Of a DNA stretch of 64,000 nucleotides, positions 60,601-64,000 are shown one piece after another. The notes under the pieces are model-generated. The model worked only from the letters and a program-made list of their open reading frames with translations. It was not told the DNA's origin and did no database searches. This DNA comes from Herbaspirillum sp. WKF16 (GTDB lineage: Bacteria; Pseudomonadota; Gammaproteobacteria; Burkholderiales; Burkholderiaceae_D), in NCBI RefSeq assembly GCF_028993615.1, contig NZ_CP118632.1, positions 4,464,001-4,528,000 on the forward strand, in the 5' to 3' direction. The number at the start of each line of letters is the position of its first letter. Positions within the stretch are counted from its first letter, which is position 1. A program made the translations under genes and the position numbers.

Positions 60601-60857
60601 TGCGTCCGATTGTCATGACCTCGATGGCATTCGTCCTCGGCGTTCTTCCGCTGGTGGTGGCCCACGGCGCCGGCTCTGCCAGCCAGAAAGCCATCGGCAC
60701 CGGCGTCATCGGCGGCACATTGACCTCGACGTTCCTGGCGACCTTCCTCATCCCGATGTTCTTCGTGGTGGTGGTGAACAAGCTTGGCAGCCGAAAGAAA
60801 AAGGATGGCCCCAGCGCGCACAGGGAAGACACAACACGGCAGCCGGAGGGCCACTGA
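57696..60857 (+). CDS. RND multidrug efflux permease (HAE1, AcrB/MexB-like)
   Basis: 1053 residues, the normal length for a twelve-helix homotrimeric HAE1 pump. The N-terminus MAKFFIDRPIFAIVLSI, the TM4 proton-relay pair in GLLVDDAIVVVENVERV, the TM10 lysine in SAKNAILIVEFARE and PVAFSSGTVGGIYRQFSLTI are family hallmarks. It exports hydrophobic and amphiphilic compounds from periplasm and inner leaflet through the adaptor and OprM-like channel encoded beside it. Antisense frames across it are shadows. Regulation through the CCTAAG box upstream is inferred. Confidence 0.96.
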   Translation: MAKFFIDRPIFAIVLSILIMLGGAMAITSLPIEQFPPIAPPTVQVSTSYPGASATTIQNTVVQVIEQQMTGIDNLLYMSSASDDTGQSTTTLTFAAGTNPDVAQVQVQNKLQLATPLLPTQVQQSGVKVTKSTNSFLMVIGFVSTDGSMNKFDIANYVVSNVQDSISRINGVGNMDVFGSQYAMRIWLDPAKLNSYALVPSNITTALQAQNVQISGGQLGGAPAIKGQQLNATITESTLLRTKEDFGNILLKVMPNGAQVRLSDIARIALGAENFNIDNKYNGQPASGMGIQLAPGGNALTTAKAIKARMAQLEPYFPHGLKVVYPNDVTPFIQVSIQEVVKTLLEGIVLVFLVMYLFLQNIRATLIPSITVPVVLLGTFGVMAALGFTINTLSMFGLVLAIGLLVDDAIVVVENVERVMHEENLSPLEATRKAMGQISSALIGVALVLCAVFVPVAFSSGTVGGIYRQFSLTIVASMLLSVFVALTLTPALCSTLLKRPDQNHAEKKGFFGWFNRTFDLGRDRYLSGVRHIIARSGRWLVLYAALIAVVVVMFGRLPTSFLPSEDQGFIFVQVKTAPGTTQETTGAIMDEVAAYLLKDEGAMVDATLTVNGNANGIRGQNIGQIFVHLKDWSERTDPKLTAQALSSRIGKRYADSRVADIFARSPPPIRGLGSAAGFDFELEDRGGLGHAALSRARDQLLTMAQSDPALSQVRFVGQPDNPTFKINIDRERAAALGVSASDVDQTFSTMWGSKYVNNFLDTDNRIKKVYVQADARFRMNPDDIMKIYVRSNTGAMVPFSAFGSYQWTYGPPNLQRYNGVEAMEIQGQSSPGQSTGQAMAAMEKLAAKLPSGIGFEWTGTSLQQQQSSSQAPLLYGLSILVVFLSLAALYESWIIPMSVIMVVPVGVLGALAATSATRLSNDIYFQVGLLTVIGLSAKNAILIVEFARELQHQGLTALQAAVEAAKMRLRPIVMTSMAFVLGVLPLVVAHGAGSASQKAIGTGVIGGTLTSTFLATFLIPMFFVVVVNKLGSRKKKDGPSAHREDTTRQPEGH

Positions 60858-60858
60858 A

Positions 60859-62286
60859 ATGAAAGTGATGACTAATGCAATCTGCCTGACGCTGGCCGCT
60901 CTGGCTGCCGGATGCTCGCTGCAGCCGACGTACAACCGGCCCGATGCCCCCGTCGCGGCAAGCTATCCGACCGGTCCTGCCTATGGTGCCCAGGCGCCAA
61001 CGGCGACCGCGGCGGCCGGCGACCTGGACTGGCAGGATTTCCTGAGAGATCCACGCTTGCGGCGCCTGGTGGAGATCGCGCTCAAGAACAACCGTGACTT
61101 GCGCGTTGCCGCCCTGAACGTCGACAAGGTGCGTGCCCAGTACCAGGTACAGCATTCCGCACTGGCGCCGCAACTGGATGCGGGCGCCGACCTGGCGGCC
61201 TCGCGCAAGCCGGGCAGCGTCTCGAGCAGCGGAAAGACGACTTATACCCGCGACTACTCCGCAAATCTGGGCGTTTCATGGGAACTCGATTTCTTTGGCC
61301 GCATTCGCAGCCTCTCTGACGCGGCCTTACAGCAATACTTCGCCAGCGGTTACGCGCAACAAGCCGCGAAGATCGCTCTGATCTCGCAGGTGGCAGATCA
61401 GTATCTGACACTTCTGGCCTATGACGAACAGCTCCAGATCACCAAGGACACGTTCGACACAGCGCGTCAGAGCTATGACATCATGAAGTTGCAGTACGAC
61501 ACGGGCACGCTCTCCGAGCTCGACCTGCGGCTTTCCCAGACGACCTTGGAGCAGGCGCAGATCAGTTATTCGGCGCAGGTGCGCGCCAAGGCACAAGCGC
61601 AGAACGCCATGGTGCTGCTGATCGGCCAAAGCATGCCCGCGGATTTGCCTGCCGGACTGACGCTGGATCGGCAACATCTGCTGTCCGATGTGCCAGCAGG
61701 ACTGCCCTCCGACCTGCTGCAACATCGCCCGGATATCCTGCAGGCCGAATCCGTTCTGCGCTCCGAAAACGCGAATATTGGGGCTGCGCGCGCGGCTTTC
61801 TTCCCTGCCATATCGCTGACAGGTTCGACTGGCTCGATGAGCCCGACGCTCGGCGGCCTCTTCGCCCCAGGGTCTGGTGCGTGGACGTTCTCCCCATCGA
61901 TCAGCCTGCCCATCTTCTCGGGTGGGGCCAATCAAGCCAACCTCGATGCGGCGGAGGTGCAGAAGGGCATCGCAGCGGCCCAGTACGAGAAGGCCATCCA
62001 GACTGCCTTCAAGGAGGTGGCTGACGGCCTCGCGGCGCGCGGCACCTACGACGACCAACTGGCGGCACAACAACGCTATGCCGATGCGCAACAACGCAGG
62101 CTGGAACTGGCGCAGATGATGTACGACAACGGCGCCGACAGTTATCTGAACGTCCTGGCAGCCCACACCGACCTGTACAACGCGCGCCAATCCCTGATTT
62201 CCGCCCGCCTGAACCGCTTGACCAACCTGGTCGACCTCTATCGCACCCTCGGCGGCGGATGGCGCCAGCGGGATCTCAAAGAATAG
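60859..62286 (+). CDS. RND outer-membrane efflux lipoprotein (OprM/NodT family)
   Basis: 475 residues from the ATG at 60859, one base after the permease stop and with GGAGG upstream; the opening to 60784 overlaps the permease gene. Lipobox LAAGC. Two OEP repeats are visible, each ending in a beta segment: SANLGVSWELDFFGRIRSLSD and the later FSPSISLPIFSGGANQANLDAA. DLLQHRPDILQAES and YDNGADSYLNVLAAHTDLYNARQSLI are diagnostic for NodT/OprM channels. Third gene of the tripartite pump. Confidence 0.95.
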   Translation: MKVMTNAICLTLAALAAGCSLQPTYNRPDAPVAASYPTGPAYGAQAPTATAAAGDLDWQDFLRDPRLRRLVEIALKNNRDLRVAALNVDKVRAQYQVQHSALAPQLDAGADLAASRKPGSVSSSGKTTYTRDYSANLGVSWELDFFGRIRSLSDAALQQYFASGYAQQAAKIALISQVADQYLTLLAYDEQLQITKDTFDTARQSYDIMKLQYDTGTLSELDLRLSQTTLEQAQISYSAQVRAKAQAQNAMVLLIGQSMPADLPAGLTLDRQHLLSDVPAGLPSDLLQHRPDILQAESVLRSENANIGAARAAFFPAISLTGSTGSMSPTLGGLFAPGSGAWTFSPSISLPIFSGGANQANLDAAEVQKGIAAAQYEKAIQTAFKEVADGLAARGTYDDQLAAQQRYADAQQRRLELAQMMYDNGADSYLNVLAAHTDLYNARQSLISARLNRLTNLVDLYRTLGGGWRQRDLKE

Positions 62287-62296
62287 GACGCAGGAG

Positions 62297-62977
62297 ATGA
62301 AATTGCTCATCGTGGAGGATAGCGACCGGGTTGCCCATTTCCTGAAAAAGGGCCTCGAGGAGTCAGGGCACACCGCAGACCATGCGGATAACGGCCGAGA
62401 CGGCATGTTCCTGGCCGCGAGCGAACCCTATGACGCCATCATCATGGATCGCATGCTGCCGGGCGGCATCGATGGTCTGGGCATCATCGAAGCCCTTCGG
62501 AAAACCGGAAACAAGGTTCCAATCCTCATCCTGAGCGCCATGTCCGGAGTCGATGACCGCATCCGCGGCTTGCACGCCGGCGGCGACGATTACCTGGTCA
62601 AACCTTTCTCTTTCGGCGAACTCCTCGCTCGCCTGGATGCATTGGCCAGGCGCACGCGCGAGACAGCGGCCGAAACATCATTGTCCGTCGCCGACCTCCA
62701 TATGGACCTGTTGACCCACAAGGTCAGTCGCGCGGGAAAGGCTATTGCGATGCAACCCCGGGAATTCCGCCTTCTTGAGTATCTGATGCGTCACGCCAAT
62801 CAGGTGGTGACACGAACGATGCTGCTGCAGAACGTCTGGAATTACGACTTCGATCCACAGACCAACGTCGTTGATGTTCACATCAGCAAGTTGCGCCAGA
62901 AGATTGACGTGGACGCAAAGACTCCGCTGCTGCGCACCATCCGGAACTCCGGCTACATGTTGGCAAAAGATGATTAG
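62297..62977 (+). CDS. OmpR-family response regulator (CusR/CopR-like)
   Basis: 226 residues, ATG 10 bp after the efflux channel gene, so in the same operon. Receiver with EDS at 7-9, D51 (AIIMDRMLPGG), and lysine in YLVKPFS; winged-helix domain with MQPREFRLLEYLMRHANQVVTRTMLLQNVWNYDFDPQTNVVDVHISKLRQKI and RNSGYML at the end. This C-terminal pattern matches heavy-metal-type CusR/CopR regulators. The overlap with the kinase gene is 8 bp (ATGATTAG). Its target may be the efflux operon itself. Confidence 0.93.
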   Translation: MKLLIVEDSDRVAHFLKKGLEESGHTADHADNGRDGMFLAASEPYDAIIMDRMLPGGIDGLGIIEALRKTGNKVPILILSAMSGVDDRIRGLHAGGDDYLVKPFSFGELLARLDALARRTRETAAETSLSVADLHMDLLTHKVSRAGKAIAMQPREFRLLEYLMRHANQVVTRTMLLQNVWNYDFDPQTNVVDVHISKLRQKIDVDAKTPLLRTIRNSGYMLAKDD

Positions 62978-64000
62978 CTTTTTCAGATTTTCCGCCCGTA
63001 CCGTATCGGTGTGCTATGTCATTTTCAGCTTGTTGGTGCTTCTCTGCTTCGCTACTCCCTTGGGCTATGCGTGGCGGGAATATGTGGAAGAAGACCGGTC
63101 GCGGATACTTCACGCCGATACCTTGCGACTGCAGCGGGTGTTCAAGGAACAAGGCATCGACGCCCTCAGGCTTGCCATCGGGACGCAAGTAGGTACGAAC
63201 GCCAGCGGTTCTGAAGACATCATCTTGCTTGCCGATGCCGCGCTGGCCCGACAGGCCGGCAATCTCCCCCGGTGGCCGCAAAGCATCAACACTGTCCCGG
63301 GCGAAGGCCGCTATTCCCTTGATATCGATGGCCGGACAACCCGGACACTTGCCCGGCACGTCATTCTCGACAACCGCTATCACCTCCTGGTTGCTCAGGA
63401 CATCGACAGATATCGGCTTCTCGAAAATCTGTTCATCTACGGTCTGGGAAGCGCCGCGGCCGTCATCATCCTTTTGGGCGCGGCTGGCGGCCTGCTCGTG
63501 AGAAGGAGTCTGCTGTCCAAGGTGAAGGACATCAACATCGCCGCTTCGGCAATTATGCAAGGCGACTTCTCGCATCGACTTCCACACAGTGGCGGAGAAG
63601 ATGAGCTGGCCGTCGTGGTCGAAACGGAAAATAAGATGCTGGCCCAGATCGAGCAATTGATGGACAGCGTCCGGAATGTCTCGAACGCCATTGCCCACGA
63701 TCTTCGGACGCCCCTAGCCGAGCTACGGTCACGCCTGGAGGAACTGCTGCTGACCAGACCGGACAGCGAGCGTACGTTCGCTGACATCGAGTGCGCCATC
63801 GCCGACGTCGATCGTGTGATAGCCATCTTCAACGCATTGCTGCGCCTGGCGGAAATTGATACCGGCGCACGCCGCTCCGGCTTCCGGCCGATTGACATCG
63901 CCACCATCGTTGACGATGTGGCCGATTTCTACCTTCCCCTTGCCGAATCAAAACAGCGTTTCCTGAGGGTTGAAAGAATGCAGCATCTTCCTCTGAAAGG
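62970..64000 (+). CDS. Sensor histidine kinase, C-terminus cut by the window edge
   Basis: 343 residues are visible from the ATG at 62970; the frame stays open to the edge. TM1 about 11-33, a periplasmic domain of about 115 residues, TM2 about 156-177, HAMP about 178-232 (AASAIMQGDFSHRLP) and HisKA with H243 (NAIAHDLRTPLAEL). The AHDLRTPL H-box is typical of the CusS/TctE-like group. The ATPase domain begins near the edge (DIATIVDDVADFYLP) but its nucleotide motifs lie outside. It forms a pair with the regulator that it overlaps by 8 bp. Confidence 0.9.
   Translation, partial: MISFFRFSARTVSVCYVIFSLLVLLCFATPLGYAWREYVEEDRSRILHADTLRLQRVFKEQGIDALRLAIGTQVGTNASGSEDIILLADAALARQAGNLPRWPQSINTVPGEGRYSLDIDGRTTRTLARHVILDNRYHLLVAQDIDRYRLLENLFIYGLGSAAAVIILLGAAGGLLVRRSLLSKVKDINIAASAIMQGDFSHRLPHSGGEDELAVVVETENKMLAQIEQLMDSVRNVSNAIAHDLRTPLAELRSRLEELLLTRPDSERTFADIECAIADVDRVIAIFNALLRLAEIDTGARRSGFRPIDIATIVDDVADFYLPLAESKQRFLRVERMQHLPLK

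Noticed and set aside
1..64000. Search by eye for tRNA, rRNA, insertion sequences and transposases
   Set aside because: None recognised; no transposase motifs, no terminal inverted repeats flanking a gene and no rRNA-like segments were seen.

Overview
The window looks like a chromosomal segment of a Gram-negative betaproteobacterium. A Burkholderiales-type trimeric porin (46240-47400), autotransporters, two-partner secretion, RND efflux and many LysR/AraC regulators all fit the order Burkholderiales. An Oxalobacteraceae (Herbaspirillum-like) host is my inference from the style of the porin and Sel1 proteins; no rRNA or tRNA is present to settle it. The DNA is GC-rich except for an AT-rich stretch at the left end (about 1-1700).

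Layout. (1) 1-1.8 kb: AT-rich edge with one orphan protein carrying a PD-(D/E)XK-like nuclease signature. (2) 1.8-18.3 kb: small redox and detoxification units, each beside its own regulator: SDR/LysR, an MCP plus GAF-EAL phosphodiesterase pair, NfsB/LysR, a royal-jelly-type secreted protein with GloA and a prolyl-hydroxylase-like dioxygenase between two paralogous LysRs, an ABM monooxygenase, a periplasmic lactonase-like metallo-beta-lactamase, an MFS exporter, two SDRs and a GlxA-type regulator. (3) 18.4-28 kb: a surface-protein region with a classical autotransporter, a decayed autotransporter fragment, a lipoprotein hydrolase, a minimal inverse autotransporter and a glycine-rich ESPR autotransporter with ten internal repeats. 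(4) 28-37.4 kb: AraC, hybrid kinase, AraC/SDR, RidA/TetR with three operators, hybrid kinase plus LuxR-type regulator. (5) 37.4-42 kb: a TpsB/TpsA two-partner secretion pair. (6) 42.3-64 kb: FTR1 permease, PAP2 phosphatase, Sel1 protein, porin, a six-gene operon (PLP decarboxylase, ATP-grasp protein, second PLP-fold protein, FetA, FetB, Fur-like), BcrC-like phosphatase plus PmrAB/QseBC-like two-component system, RND tripartite pump and a second two-component system cut by the right edge.

The most interesting signal is in part 6. Five promoters (FTR1, PAP2, the six-gene operon, BcrC-RR-HK and the RND operon) carry the same direct repeat, CCTAAG-N5-(N)CTAAG with an 11-bp period. In every case it is followed exactly 10 bp later by a -10-like hexamer. 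This is the architecture of a PmrA/QseB-type activator box replacing the -35 element, and a matching response regulator (54276-54938) is encoded inside one of the units. The six-gene operon therefore looks like an uncharacterised amine/amide biosynthesis-and-export pathway. It belongs to a local, probably iron- or cation-responsive envelope regulon and ends in a Fur-family protein that contains no histidine at all.

A second regulatory observation is a shared palindrome (TACTGCA-TT-TGCAGTA) upstream of the inverse autotransporter and, as TACTACA-TT-TGCAGTA, upstream of the two-partner secretion operon.
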